Below are positions 34,582 through 43,829 of a DNA stretch of 64,000 nucleotides, one piece after another. Both the position numbers and the translations under genes were made by a program. Location: NCBI RefSeq assembly GCF_900095745.1, contig NZ_FMIR01000018.1, positions 1 to 64,000 of the forward strand. Reading direction: 5' to 3'. This DNA is from Microbacterium oxydans. GTDB taxonomy: Bacteria > Actinomycetota > Actinomycetes > Actinomycetales > Microbacteriaceae. How positions within the stretch are numbered: the first letter of the stretch is position 1; every line of letters starts with the position of its first letter. The notes below the pieces were generated by a model that was not told the DNA's origin, ran no database searches, and saw nothing but the letters and a program-made list of their open reading frames with translations.

Positions 34582-36453
34582 TCAGCGCGCCGGGAGCAGT
34601 GCCCCGTCGAGGAAGCCTGCGAGCTCGTCCACCGCATCCAGCGGCAGGACGGCGGCGACGTACTGGTCGGGTCGCACGACGACCACCACGCCGTCACGTG
34701 AGAGCTCACGTGCCGCGAAGATGTCGGTCTCGCACCACTTGCTGGGGCCCGCCGCATAGACCTTCTCCCAGTCGGTGAGGCCGAGCGGACCCGTCTTCGG
34801 CTGGAACAGGGCCGGCGCCGAGGTGACCTCCACCTCCTCGAAGGGCTGCTGGTACACGGCCTTCACATCGAACACGGCGTCGACGTCGGCATCCGCGGGA
34901 GTGAAGCGCGCGAACAACGGAGCGGCCTCCGCTGCCCAGGCGGCGAGCGCCTCGCCGGTGCGGTCGCCGAAGGCGTAGACGCGCCAGCGGCCGTCCGCCT
35001 TCGCGTGGTGTCCGAGGTGGGTGACGTTACCGTCGCCCACGCGCATGACCTCGGCCGACTTGAAGCGCTTGCCGAGGGGGTAGCCGACGGCGAGCGCCTG
35101 GTGGGCGTCGGCGCCGGTGATCATCGACGAGGTGTACTGCGTCATGAAGCCCGACGGGAACTCGGCCGTCGCGAGGTAGTAGGTCGCGAGGTCGCCGGGG
35201 TCGGAGATCTCCTCGGGCTTGCGCGCCATCAGGCTCGACCACTCGCGGTCGAAGTCGATGAGCTGCTGCGCCACCGGACGCCGCTCGGCGCCATACGTCG
35301 CCAGCAGCGCCTCCGGAGCGCGGCCGGTGAGCACCGAGCCGAGCTTCCAGCCGAGGTTGAAGCCGTCCTGCATCGAGACGTTCATGCCCTGACCGGCCTT
35401 GGCGCTGTGCGTGTGGCAGGCGTCGCCGGTGAGGAAGACGCGCGGCGTGCGTCCCGACTCGTCGATCACGTCGTCGAACCCGTCGGTGACGCGGTGGCCG
35501 ACCTCGTAGACGCTGTGCCAGGCGACCTCACGCACATCGAGGGTGTAGGGGTGGAGGATCTCGTTGGCGCGGCGGATGATCTCCTCGATCGGCGTCTGCC
35601 GCACCCGGTGGTCGTCGTCCGCGGCGACCTCGCCCAGGTCGATGTACATGCGGGAGAGGTAGCCGCCCTCCCGCGGGATGTGCAGGATATTGCCCGCTTC
35701 GGAGTTGATGGCGCACTTGGTCCGCCAGTCCGGGAAGTCGGTGTTGACGAGCACGTCCATCACGCCCCACGCGTGCGCGGCGGAGGCGCCGACATGCGTG
35801 CGCCCGATCGCCTGTCGCACGCCGCTGCGAGCGCCGTCGCACCCGGCGACGAACTTGGCGCGGATCGTCCGCTCCTCCCCTGCGCGCTCGCCTGCGACGT
35901 AGCGGATGCGCACCTCGACCGGGTACTCACCCTCCTCGTGCACGGTGAGCCCCACGAACTCGACCCCGTAGTCGGGGGCGATGCGGCCGGGGCCGTTCGC
36001 GGCCGCCTCGGCGAAGTAGTCCAGCACGCGCGCCTGATTGACGATCAGGTGCGGGAACTCGCAGATGTCGTAGGCGTAGTCGGCGGTGCGCGAGGTGCGG
36101 ACGATCTCGTCGCGCTTGTCGGGGTTCGGGCCCCAGAAGTTCATCCAGCCGATGTTGTAGGCCTCGGCGATGATCCGCTCGGCGAATCCGAAGGCCTGGA
36201 AGGTCTCGACGCTGCGCGGCTGGATCCCGTCGGCCTGTCCCAACGGGAGGCGGCCGTCGCGCTTCTCGATGATGCGGGTGGAGATGCCGGGGTACTGCGA
36301 CATCTGGGCGGCGAGGAGCATCCCGGCCGGCCCGGAACCGACGATCAGCACGTCGAGCTCATCGGGGAGGTCGGTCGGCCGGTCGAGCCCGACGCCGGCG
36401 GCGTCCTGCACGCGGGGGTCTGCGGAGACGTAGCCGTGGTGGTGGAACTGCAT
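34582..36453 (-). CDS. Single-component FAD-dependent aromatic hydroxylase (3-hydroxybenzoate 4-monooxygenase / phenol hydroxylase family)
   Basis: 623 residues. FAD-binding DVLIVGSGPAGMLLAAQMSQ (about 34-53), the DG motif around VAGCDGARSGVRQAIG, and the second FAD motif RVFLTGDACHTHSAKAGQGMN (about 340). A thioredoxin-like C-terminal domain typical of the phenol hydroxylase/MobA group completes it (MobA is of about the same length). GGAAGGAA precedes ATG 36453. Its place next to a homoprotocatechuate cleavage operon suggests it makes homoprotocatechuate from a monohydroxyphenylacetate; 3-hydroxybenzoate as substrate cannot be excluded. Divergent from an IclR regulator with a double operator between them. 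Confidence 0.83.
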   Translation of the reverse strand: MQFHHHGYVSADPRVQDAAGVGLDRPTDLPDELDVLIVGSGPAGMLLAAQMSQYPGISTRIIEKRDGRLPLGQADGIQPRSVETFQAFGFAERIIAEAYNIGWMNFWGPNPDKRDEIVRTSRTADYAYDICEFPHLIVNQARVLDYFAEAAANGPGRIAPDYGVEFVGLTVHEEGEYPVEVRIRYVAGERAGEERTIRAKFVAGCDGARSGVRQAIGRTHVGASAAHAWGVMDVLVNTDFPDWRTKCAINSEAGNILHIPREGGYLSRMYIDLGEVAADDDHRVRQTPIEEIIRRANEILHPYTLDVREVAWHSVYEVGHRVTDGFDDVIDESGRTPRVFLTGDACHTHSAKAGQGMNVSMQDGFNLGWKLGSVLTGRAPEALLATYGAERRPVAQQLIDFDREWSSLMARKPEEISDPGDLATYYLATAEFPSGFMTQYTSSMITGADAHQALAVGYPLGKRFKSAEVMRVGDGNVTHLGHHAKADGRWRVYAFGDRTGEALAAWAAEAAPLFARFTPADADVDAVFDVKAVYQQPFEEVEVTSAPALFQPKTGPLGLTDWEKVYAAGPSKWCETDIFAARELSRDGVVVVVRPDQYVAAVLPLDAVDELAGFLDGALLPAR

Positions 36454-36519
36454 CGTCGTCGATTCCTTCCGGACTTCTTCGTCGGTCCTGCGCTACGGGT
36501 CTTGCGCTCAGGGGTGATG

Positions 36520-36556
36520 TGTTCTATATTCGAACACACTGTTCTACTATTGAACA
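36520..36556. promoter_or_regulatory. Two tandem IclR-type operators between the hydroxylase and its regulator
   Basis: TGTTC-N7-GAACA occurs twice, at 36520-36536 and 36540-36556, exactly 20 bp apart, so both sites face the same side of the helix. The region is AT-rich and lies between divergent starts at 36453 and 36599. IclR-family regulators often bind as a dimer of dimers to such paired sites. Confidence 0.8.
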
Positions 36557-36598
36557 CAGCCTAAACCGCTGTGCCGGTGATCGCAAGGGAGCGCACGC

Positions 36599-37309
36599 AT
36601 GCCCGAGACCCCGAGCGCCTCCCCCGCCTCGCAGACGCTGAGTCGCGGCATCCGCATCCTCGAAGTCCTCGCCGACGCCCGTGGCCCCCTCACGATCGAT
36701 GAGATCGCGACCCGTCTCGGCGTGCACCGCTCGATCGCGTATCGCCTGCTGCGCACTCTCGAGGATCACGGGCTCGTCACGCGGGATGCGGCAGGAGCGG
36801 TGAGCCTCGGCGCCCGCATGGCGGCACTCGCGGCCGGCGTCGCGCACGATCTGCAGGCCGAGGCGCTCCCCGAGCTCACCGCGATCGCCAACGAGCTCGG
36901 GATGACGTGCTTCCTCGCCGTGCTCGACGGAGCCGAGTGCATCACGCTGGCCAGCGTCGAACCGCGGCACGCCGTCGCGAGCGTCGCCCAGCGCCCCGGC
37001 GCCCGGCATCCGATCACCGTGGGCGCCCCGGGTAAAGCGATCCTCGCCCAGCTGCCGAGCGCCGAATGGCCCGCCGAAGCTCCCGCGTCACTGCCCGCCG
37101 ACGTGGAGGCCACCAGAATCCGCGGCTATGCCACCAGTCACGACGAGGTCATCCCCACGGTGCAGTCCGTGGCCGTGCCGCTGGTCCTGCGGAGTCAGCG
37201 CCTGGCCGCGATCGCCGTGGTGCATGTGGCGACGGATCTCGACGACGCCCAGATCGCCGCGCGACTGCACCGCTCGGCCGCCGTCATCCGCGAGGCGCTC
37301 GACGGCTGA
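36599..37309 (+). CDS. IclR-family regulator of the hydroxyphenylacetate/aromatic genes
   Basis: 236 residues; AAGGGAG lies seven bases before ATG 36599. Winged helix LSRGIRILEVLADARGPLT, EIATRLGVHRSIAYRLLRTLEDHGLV; effector domain with HPITVGAPGKAILAQLP and ATSHDEVIPTVQSVAVPL. Divergent from the flavin hydroxylase. The likely effector is the aromatic substrate. It ends at a strong hairpin shared with the convergent transporter gene. Confidence 0.86.
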   Translation: MPETPSASPASQTLSRGIRILEVLADARGPLTIDEIATRLGVHRSIAYRLLRTLEDHGLVTRDAAGAVSLGARMAALAAGVAHDLQAEALPELTAIANELGMTCFLAVLDGAECITLASVEPRHAVASVAQRPGARHPITVGAPGKAILAQLPSAEWPAEAPASLPADVEATRIRGYATSHDEVIPTVQSVAVPLVLRSQRLAAIAVVHVATDLDDAQIAARLHRSAAVIREALDG

Positions 37310-37337
37310 TCGCCCGGTCGCGGCGGGGGCGGAACGA

Positions 37338-37372
37338 CGAGAGCGTGCGCCTACTCGGGACGCACGCTCTCG
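37338..37372. terminator. Bidirectional terminator hairpin
   Basis: CGAGAGCGTGCG (37338-37349) pairs perfectly with CGCACGCTCTCG (37361-37372) across an 11-base loop, in the gap between the convergent IclR and transporter genes. Confidence 0.8.
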
Positions 37373-37395
37373 ATCGGATGCCGCGAGCAGCCGGC

Positions 37396-38775
37396 TCAGG
37401 CCTTCACGAGTCCGTAGATCGGGCTGACGGACTGCTCTTCCTCGTGATCCGGCCCGAGCGGGATGCCGGAGCGGTCGCGCAGCAGGAGCGTGGCGACCAG
37501 GCCGATCAGCGTCATCCCGGCGAGGTACCAGGTGACGGCGTCGGTCGAGCCCGTGGCGCTCACGATGGCCGTGGCGATGGTCGGCGCGAAGGCCCCACCC
37601 GCGATGGCACCGATCGCATACGAGATGGAGACACCCGAGAACCGGATGCTGGCGGGGAACAGCTCCGCGTAGAGCGCCGCCTGCGGACCGTAGGTGAAAC
37701 CGAGGCCGATCGTCAGGATCGCGAGACCCGCGAACAGCAGGCCGATCTCACCGGTGTTCACGAGCGGGAACAGCGTGAACACGCCGACCAGCTGCAGCAC
37801 CCAGCCGATGACGTACGTCGTGCGGCGCCCGATGCGGTCGGACAGCCAGCCGGCCAGGAGTGTCGTGAGCAGCCATGTCACCGCGGAGCCTGCGACAGCC
37901 CAGAGCACCGGACCGCGCTCGAGGCCGATCGACCCCTCCGGGTTCGTGGCGTAGCCCTGGATGTACCCGCCCGTGGTCATGTAGCCGACCGCGTTGTTGC
38001 CGGCGAACACGAGCGCGGCGATGATCACGAGCAGCAGGTGCTTGCGGAACAGCTGCGCGATCGGCATCCGCGCCTTCTCCTTGCGCGCGGCGAGCTCGGT
38101 GAAGACCGGGCTCTCCTCGACCTTGCGGCGTACGTAGTAGCCGACGAGGATCAGCACCACGCTGAGGAGGAACGGCACGCGCCACCCCCAGATCGCGAAC
38201 TGGTCGCCGGGGGCGATCACGGTCATCAACGCCATCACACCGGAGGCGAGCAGCAGGCCGAGGGGAACGCCGATCTGCGGCGAAGCCCCGAAGATGCCAC
38301 GCTTCTTGCGCGGTGCGTGCTCGACGGCCATCAGCACGGCGCCGCCCCACTCGCCACCGGCCGAGATGCCCTGGATGATGCGCAGGAGCACCAGCAGGAT
38401 CGGCGCCATGATGCCGATCGTCTCGTATGTCGGGAGCAGGCCGATGAGGGCGGTCGCCGCACCCATCAGGATCAGCGTCCACATGAGCACGGTCTTGCGT
38501 CCGAGCTTGTCGCCGTAGTGTCCGGCGAGGAACGCGCCGAGCGGCCGGAAGAGGAAGCTCACGCCGACGGTGGCGAAGGCGATGAGCGCACTGTCCGCGC
38601 CGAGCGGCTCGAAGAACAGCTGGCCGAACACGAGTCCGACCGCCGTCGCGTAGATGAAGAAGTCGTACCACTCGACGGTGGTGCCGACGACCGTGGCGAA
38701 GACGACGCGGCGCCGATCGGCCGCTGTCGCGATGGTTCCGGTGGGTGTGAACCCATCCTGTGACTGCCCGCTCAT
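37396..38775 (-). CDS. MFS transporter, metabolite:H+ symporter (MHS) family
   Basis: 459 residues, 12 predicted membrane helices. MHS hallmark GTTVEWYDFFIYATAVGLVFG in helix 1, GHYGDKLGRKTVLMWTLIL between helices 2 and 3, and GISAGGEWGGAVLMAVEHAP. AAAGGAG precedes ATG 38775. Members import organic acids such as shikimate, citrate or aromatic acids. Divergent from the hpa operon, so uptake of a hydroxyphenylacetate or related acid is the likely job. Confidence 0.86.
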   Translation of the reverse strand: MSGQSQDGFTPTGTIATAADRRRVVFATVVGTTVEWYDFFIYATAVGLVFGQLFFEPLGADSALIAFATVGVSFLFRPLGAFLAGHYGDKLGRKTVLMWTLILMGAATALIGLLPTYETIGIMAPILLVLLRIIQGISAGGEWGGAVLMAVEHAPRKKRGIFGASPQIGVPLGLLLASGVMALMTVIAPGDQFAIWGWRVPFLLSVVLILVGYYVRRKVEESPVFTELAARKEKARMPIAQLFRKHLLLVIIAALVFAGNNAVGYMTTGGYIQGYATNPEGSIGLERGPVLWAVAGSAVTWLLTTLLAGWLSDRIGRRTTYVIGWVLQLVGVFTLFPLVNTGEIGLLFAGLAILTIGLGFTYGPQAALYAELFPASIRFSGVSISYAIGAIAGGAFAPTIATAIVSATGSTDAVTWYLAGMTLIGLVATLLLRDRSGIPLGPDHEEEQSVSPIYGLVKA

Positions 38776-38929
38776 GGGGTGTCTCCTTTGGTTGTGACCG
38801 CATTGTCACGGCGTGCAGCGGATGCGGATCCGGAGTGCTTGCCGAGGGGTGAACCGATGATATATGATTTCGAATACGACGCACAAGGCGTCCTGCACGA
38901 CCACGCAGACGAGCGCGAGGAGGCGCCCC

Positions 38930-40450
38930 GTGACGGATACCATCGACCGCCCCGGCAAGATCATCGCGATTCATTTGAGCTATGCCTCCCGCGCCGATCA
39001 GCGCGGCCGGCGTCCCGCCGCCCCCTCCTATTTCTTCAAGCCGGCCAGTTCCGTCGGTGTCTCCGGCGGCTCGGTCGAGCGCCCGGCCGGCACCGAGTTG
39101 CTGGCCTTCGAGGGTGAGATCGCCCTCGTCATCGGCACCGCCGCCCGGCGCGTCTCCCTCGACGACGCCTGGTCCCACGTGGGGTGGGTCACCGCGTCGA
39201 ACGATCTCGGACTGTACGACCTGCGCGCGAACGACAAGGGCTCGAACGTCCGGTCCAAGGGCGGCGACGGCTACACCCCTCTCGGCCCCGACCTGATCGA
39301 TGCCCGCACCGTCGACCCCACCGCCCTTCGCGTGCGCTCCTGGGTCAACGGCGAACTCCGCCAGGACGACACCACTGCAGGGCTCATCTTCCCGCTCGCG
39401 CAACTCGTCGCCGACCTCTCCCAGCACTTCACGCTCGAGCCGGGCGACGTCATCCTCACGGGCACCCCCGCGGGATCCTCGGTCATCGTCCCCGGCGACG
39501 TCGTCGAGGTCGAGGTGGATGCTCCCGATGCTCCCGGCGCACCGACCTCCGGCCGCCTGGTCACCACCGTGACCCAGGGCGACGTCCCGTTCGACGGCGA
39601 CCTCGGGTCGCTCCCCGCCGTCGACGATCTGCAGCGCGCCGAGGCGTGGGGCTCGGCCGAGGCCGCCGGGCTCGCGCCCCCCACCGGTGAGGGGTCGCAG
39701 GATGCCGAGCGCACCCCTGCCGACGCGGCGATTCCTGACCCCTCACGCCTCTCCCCCGAGCTGCGCGCCCAGCTGCTCGAGGCTCCGACAGCGGGGCTCT
39801 CGGCCCAGCTCCGCAAGCGCGGACACCACTCCTGCTTCATCGACGGGGTGTCGGTGAACATCCCCGGCAGCAAGATCGTCGGCACCGCGAAGACCCTGCG
39901 GTTCGTGCCGTTCCGCGAAGACCTGTTCAAGGCCCACGGCGGCGGGTACAACGCCCAGAAGCGGGCGTTCGACGCTGTGGATGACGGCGAGATCATCGTG
40001 ATCGAGGCCCGCGGCGATGCCACCACCGGCACCCTGGGCGACATCCTCGCCCTGCGTGCGAAGACCCGCGGCGCTGCCGGCGTCGTTACCGATGGCGGGG
40101 TCCGCGACTTCGACGCGGTCGCTGAGATCGGACTCCCCGTGTTCTCGCAGGGCGCGCACCCGTCGGTCCTCGGCCGCAAGCACGTGCCGTGGGACGTGGA
40201 TGTCACCATCTCCTGCGGGGGCGCGACCGTGCAGCCGGGCGACATCATCGTCGGCGACAGCGACGGCGTGATCGTCATCCCGCCGGCCCTGGCAGCCGAG
40301 GTCGCGGCGGACGCGGTCGCGCAGGAGGTCGAAGACGCGTGGATCGCCGAACAGGTCGCCGCCGGCCACCCGGTAGACGGCCTGTTCCCGCTCAACGCCG
40401 AGTGGCGCGCCCGCTACGAGGAGGCCACGGCCCACCGGAGCTCCCGATGA
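38930..40450 (+). CDS. hpaG: Fusion of fumarylacetoacetate-hydrolase-fold (HpaG-like) isomerase/decarboxylase and RraA-like domain
   Basis: 506 residues from GTG 38930 (AGGAGG six bases upstream). Residues 1 to about 240: FAH domain (FEGEIALVIGTAARRV, YDLRANDKGSNVRSKGGDGYTPLGP, GDVILTGTPAGSSVIVPGDVVEVEVD) as in HpaG, which handles 5-oxo-3-ene-tricarboxylate. About 300-480: RraA/HMG-aldolase-like domain (IPGSKIVGTAKTLRF, IVIEARGDATTGTLGDILALRAKTRGAAGVVTDGGVRD, GDIIVGDSDGVIVIP). In E. coli C the protein is two FAH halves. The RraA fold includes oxaloacetate and 4-carboxy-4-hydroxy-2-oxoadipate decarboxylases/aldolases, so it may supply the decarboxylase step. Overlaps gntR by four bases. Confidence 0.82.
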   Translation: MTDTIDRPGKIIAIHLSYASRADQRGRRPAAPSYFFKPASSVGVSGGSVERPAGTELLAFEGEIALVIGTAARRVSLDDAWSHVGWVTASNDLGLYDLRANDKGSNVRSKGGDGYTPLGPDLIDARTVDPTALRVRSWVNGELRQDDTTAGLIFPLAQLVADLSQHFTLEPGDVILTGTPAGSSVIVPGDVVEVEVDAPDAPGAPTSGRLVTTVTQGDVPFDGDLGSLPAVDDLQRAEAWGSAEAAGLAPPTGEGSQDAERTPADAAIPDPSRLSPELRAQLLEAPTAGLSAQLRKRGHHSCFIDGVSVNIPGSKIVGTAKTLRFVPFREDLFKAHGGGYNAQKRAFDAVDDGEIIVIEARGDATTGTLGDILALRAKTRGAAGVVTDGGVRDFDAVAEIGLPVFSQGAHPSVLGRKHVPWDVDVTISCGGATVQPGDIIVGDSDGVIVIPPALAAEVAADAVAQEVEDAWIAEQVAAGHPVDGLFPLNAEWRARYEEATAHRSSR

Positions 40451-41130
40451 CGATGACGACGGCCAGCAAGTCCGAGGTCGCGTACGAGTGGATCCGCTCG
40501 CGCATCACGGGACACATGTTCAGCCCCGGCTACCGGTTGGTGCTGGGCTCGATCGCCGAAGACCTCAAGATGAGCGTCGTCCCTGTGCGCGAGGCGATCC
40601 GCCGCCTCGAAGCCGAAGGTCTCGTCACCTTCGAGCGCAACGTGGGCGCGCGGGTGACACTCGTCGACGAGAGCGAATACGCCCACACGATGCAGACGCT
40701 CGGCCTGGTCGAGGGGTGCGCCACCGCGCTCTCCGCTCCCCTGCTCGACGAGGCCGCCCTCGACGAGGCCGCCCGCATCAACGAGCGCATGGCGCAGATG
40801 CTCGACCACCTCGACGCCCACGCCTTCACCGAACTCAACCGCCAGTTCCACTCGGTGCTGTTCGAGCCGTGCCCCAACCCCCATCTGCTCGACCTCGTGC
40901 ACCGCGGCTGGTCGCGGCTCTCCGGCATCCGCGACACGACCTTCGCGTCGGTCCCCGGGCGCGCCAGGCACTCGGTCGAGGAGCACACCCAGATCCTCGA
41001 ACTCATCCGCGCGGGCGCCGACCCGCTCGAAATCGAACTCGCCGCCCGCAACCACCGCTGGCGCACGATGGACGCGTTCCTCGACGCCCTGCACACCCGT
41101 TCCGCCCCGACGACCGGAGAAGACTCATGA
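40447..41130 (+). CDS. GntR-family (FCD-type) transcriptional regulator inside the hpa operon
   Basis: 227 residues. N-terminal winged helix (SEVAYEWIRSRITGHMFSPG, IAEDLKMSVVPVREAIRRLEAEGLV) and C-terminal helical FCD domain with metal-ligand-like His (FTELNRQFHSVLFEPC, VEEHTQILELIRAG, NHRWRTMDAFL). Embedded between hpaG and hpaE with four-base overlaps on both sides, so it is co-expressed with the enzymes and probably autoregulates them in response to a pathway intermediate. Confidence 0.87.
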   Translation: MTMTTASKSEVAYEWIRSRITGHMFSPGYRLVLGSIAEDLKMSVVPVREAIRRLEAEGLVTFERNVGARVTLVDESEYAHTMQTLGLVEGCATALSAPLLDEAALDEAARINERMAQMLDHLDAHAFTELNRQFHSVLFEPCPNPHLLDLVHRGWSRLSGIRDTTFASVPGRARHSVEEHTQILELIRAGADPLEIELAARNHRWRTMDAFLDALHTRSAPTTGEDS

Positions 41131-42623
41131 CCGATTCGCGCATCCCCGCAGACCTCCCCGACCACATCCAGCACTACATCGACGGCGCATTCGTCGATTC
41201 CGTCGACGGCGACACCTTCGACGTGCTCGACCCGGTCACCAACCAGACCTACACGACGGCCGCCGCTGGCAAGAAGGCCGATATCGAGCTCGCCGTCGCC
41301 GCCGCCAAGCGTGCGTTCGACGAGGGCCCCTGGCCGCGGATGCTGCCGCGCGAGCGCTCGCGCGTGCTGCACAAGATCGCCGACCTCGTCGAGTCCCGCG
41401 ACGCGCGCCTCGCCGAGCTCGAGTCATACGACTCCGGTCTTCCGATCACGCAGGCGCTGGGCCAGGCCCGCCGCGCCGCCGAGAACTTCCGCTTCTTCGC
41501 CGATCTGATCGTCGCGCAGTCCGACGACGCCTTCAAAGTGCCCGGGCGCCAGATGAACTACGTCAACCGCAAGCCGATCGGCGTCGCCGGCCTCATCACC
41601 CCGTGGAACACCCCCTTCATGCTCGAGTCGTGGAAGCTCGGCCCCGCGCTGGCGACCGGCAACACGGTCGTGCTCAAGCCCGCCGAGTTCACTCCGCTGT
41701 CGGCCTCCCTCTGGGCCGGCATCTTCGAGGAGGCAGGCCTCCCCCAGGGTGTCTTCAACCTCGTGAACGGCCTCGGCGAAGACGCGGGCGACGCGCTCGT
41801 GAAGCACCCCGAGGTGCCGCTCATCTCGTTCACGGGCGAGAGCTCGACCGGTCAGCTGATCTTCGGCAACGCCGCGCCCTTCCTCAAGGGCCTGTCGATG
41901 GAGCTCGGCGGTAAGTCCCCCGCCGTCGTCTTCGCCGATGCCGACCTCGAGGCCGCGGTCGACGCCACGATCTTCGGCGTCTTCTCCCTCAACGGCGAGC
42001 GCTGCACGGCCGGATCCCGCATCCTCGTCGAGCGTTCCATCTACGAGGAGTTCGTCGAGCGCTACGCCGCACAGGCGAAGCGCGTCAAGGTCGGCTACCC
42101 GCACGACCCGGCCACCGAGGTCGGCGCGCTCGTGCACCCCGAGCACTACGAGAAGGTGATGAGCTACGTCGAGATCGGCAAGACCGAGGGGCGTCTGGTC
42201 GCCGGCGGTGGTCGCCCCGAGGGCTTCGACGAGGGCAACTTCGTCGCGCCGACCGTGTTCGCCGACGTCTCCCCCGACGCCCGGATCTTCCAGGAGGAGA
42301 TCTTCGGCCCGGTCGTCGCGATCACGCCGTTCGACTCCGACGAGGAGGCGCTGTCCCTCGCGAACAACACCAAGTACGGGCTCGCGGCCTACATCTGGAC
42401 CAACGACCTGAAGCGCGCACACAACTTCGCGCAGTCGGTCGAGGCGGGCATGGTGTGGCTGAACAGCAACAACGTGCGCGACCTCCGCACCCCGTTCGGC
42501 GGCGTGAAGGCCTCGGGCCTCGGTCACGAGGGCGGCTACCGCTCGATCGACTTCTACACCGACCAGCAGAGCGTGCACATCACGCTCGGCGGTGCCCACA
42601 ACCCGACCTTCGGCAAGAACTGA
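41127..42623 (+). CDS. hpaE: 5-carboxymethyl-2-hydroxymuconate semialdehyde dehydrogenase
   Basis: 498 residues, NAD(P)-dependent aldehyde dehydrogenase. Rossmann segment ITPWNTPFMLESWKLGPALA, catalytic Glu in LSMELGGKSPAVVF and catalytic Cys in NGERCTAGSRILV. The close similarity in layout to HpaE and the position between hpaG and hpaD identify the substrate as the ring-cleavage semialdehyde made by HpaD. ATG overlaps the gntR stop. Confidence 0.88.
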   Translation: MTDSRIPADLPDHIQHYIDGAFVDSVDGDTFDVLDPVTNQTYTTAAAGKKADIELAVAAAKRAFDEGPWPRMLPRERSRVLHKIADLVESRDARLAELESYDSGLPITQALGQARRAAENFRFFADLIVAQSDDAFKVPGRQMNYVNRKPIGVAGLITPWNTPFMLESWKLGPALATGNTVVLKPAEFTPLSASLWAGIFEEAGLPQGVFNLVNGLGEDAGDALVKHPEVPLISFTGESSTGQLIFGNAAPFLKGLSMELGGKSPAVVFADADLEAAVDATIFGVFSLNGERCTAGSRILVERSIYEEFVERYAAQAKRVKVGYPHDPATEVGALVHPEHYEKVMSYVEIGKTEGRLVAGGGRPEGFDEGNFVAPTVFADVSPDARIFQEEIFGPVVAITPFDSDEEALSLANNTKYGLAAYIWTNDLKRAHNFAQSVEAGMVWLNSNNVRDLRTPFGGVKASGLGHEGGYRSIDFYTDQQSVHITLGGAHNPTFGKN

Positions 42624-42656
42624 AACCCGTCTGCCCGATCACGCAAGGACGCTGAC

Positions 42657-43820
42657 ATGACACACCGCGAAGACATGACCCTGACCTCCTCCGGTTTCTA
42701 CGTCTCCCAGGAGGCGCCGATCCACCCGGAGAACCCCGTGGCGACGCCGAAGAGCACGCCGCCGGACATCCTCCGCTGCGCGTACATGGAGCTCGTGGTC
42801 ACCGACCTCGCGGCCTCCCGTCAGTTCTACGTCGACGTCCTGGGTCTCTACGTGACCGCAGAGGACGACGAGGCGATCTACCTGCGCTCGACCGAGGAGT
42901 TCATCCACCACAACCTGGTGCTGCGCAAGGGACCGATCGCCGCCGTCGCCGCCTTCTCGTACCGGGTCCGCACGCCGGAAGAACTCGACCGCGCGGTCGA
43001 GTTCTACACCGAGCTCGGCTGCGACGTGCGTCGGAACGAGAACGGCTTCGTCAAGGGCATCGGCGACTCCGTGCGCGTGGTCGATCCGCTCGGCTTCCCG
43101 TACGAGTTCTTCTACGCCACCGAGCACGTCGAGCGGATGTCGTGGCGCTATGACCTCCACATTCCCGGCGAGCTGGTGCGCCTCGACCACTTCAACCAGG
43201 TCACCCCCGACGTGCCGCGGGCCGTCGGCTTCATGCAGGACCTCGGTTTCCGCGTCACGGAAGACATCCAGGACGAGGAGGGCACGGTCTACGCCGCGTG
43301 GATGCGACGCAAGCCCACGGTGCACGACACCGCCATGACCGGCGGCGACGGGCCCCGCATGCACCACGTGTGCTTCGCGACGCACGAGAAGCACAACATC
43401 CTCGCGATCTGCGACAAGCTCGGCGCGCTCCGCCGCTCCGATGCGATCGAGCGCGGCCCCGGCCGCCACGGCGTCTCGAACGCGTTCTACCTGTACCTGC
43501 GCGACCCCGACGGACACCGCGTCGAGGTGTACACGCAGGACTACTACACGGGCGACCCCGACAACCCGGTCGTCACGTGGGACGTGCACGACAACCAGCG
43601 CCGCGACTGGTGGGGCAACCCCGTCGTCCCCTCCTGGTACACGGATGCCTCGCTCGTGCTCGACCTCGACGGCAACCCGCAGCCCGTCGTCGCCCGCACC
43701 GACTCGAGCGAGATGGCGGTGACCATCGGCGCCGACGGCTTCTCGTACACCCGCGCCGAAGACGACAAGACCATGCCCGAGTACAAGCAGGGCGAGTACA
43801 AGCTCGGCCACCAGCTCTAG
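42657..43820 (+). CDS. hpaD: 3,4-dihydroxyphenylacetate (homoprotocatechuate) 2,3-dioxygenase, VOC-type extradiol
   Basis: 387 residues, two VOC modules as in the Arthrobacter (MndD, Mn-dependent) and Brevibacterium (Fe-dependent) homoprotocatechuate dioxygenases. The 2-His-1-carboxylate ligands are seen in LVRLDHFNQVTPD, RMHHVCFATHEKHN and DGHRVEVYTQDYYTG; the active-site HGVSNAFYLYLRDPDG segment is present. Metal choice (Mn or Fe) cannot be told from sequence. Cleaves the ring next to the hydroxyls to give 5-carboxymethyl-2-hydroxymuconate semialdehyde. 33 bases after hpaE. Confidence 0.92.
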   Translation: MTHREDMTLTSSGFYVSQEAPIHPENPVATPKSTPPDILRCAYMELVVTDLAASRQFYVDVLGLYVTAEDDEAIYLRSTEEFIHHNLVLRKGPIAAVAAFSYRVRTPEELDRAVEFYTELGCDVRRNENGFVKGIGDSVRVVDPLGFPYEFFYATEHVERMSWRYDLHIPGELVRLDHFNQVTPDVPRAVGFMQDLGFRVTEDIQDEEGTVYAAWMRRKPTVHDTAMTGGDGPRMHHVCFATHEKHNILAICDKLGALRRSDAIERGPGRHGVSNAFYLYLRDPDGHRVEVYTQDYYTGDPDNPVVTWDVHDNQRRDWWGNPVVPSWYTDASLVLDLDGNPQPVVARTDSSEMAVTIGADGFSYTRAEDDKTMPEYKQGEYKLGHQL

Positions 43821-43829
43821 GAGGCACGG

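Noticed and set aside
38930..40450. FAH-RraA fusion as a frameshift artefact
   Set aside because: Both halves are in one frame with a normal Pro/Ala/Asp linker of about 50 residues and no stop or shift; the next gene overlaps its stop as usual.
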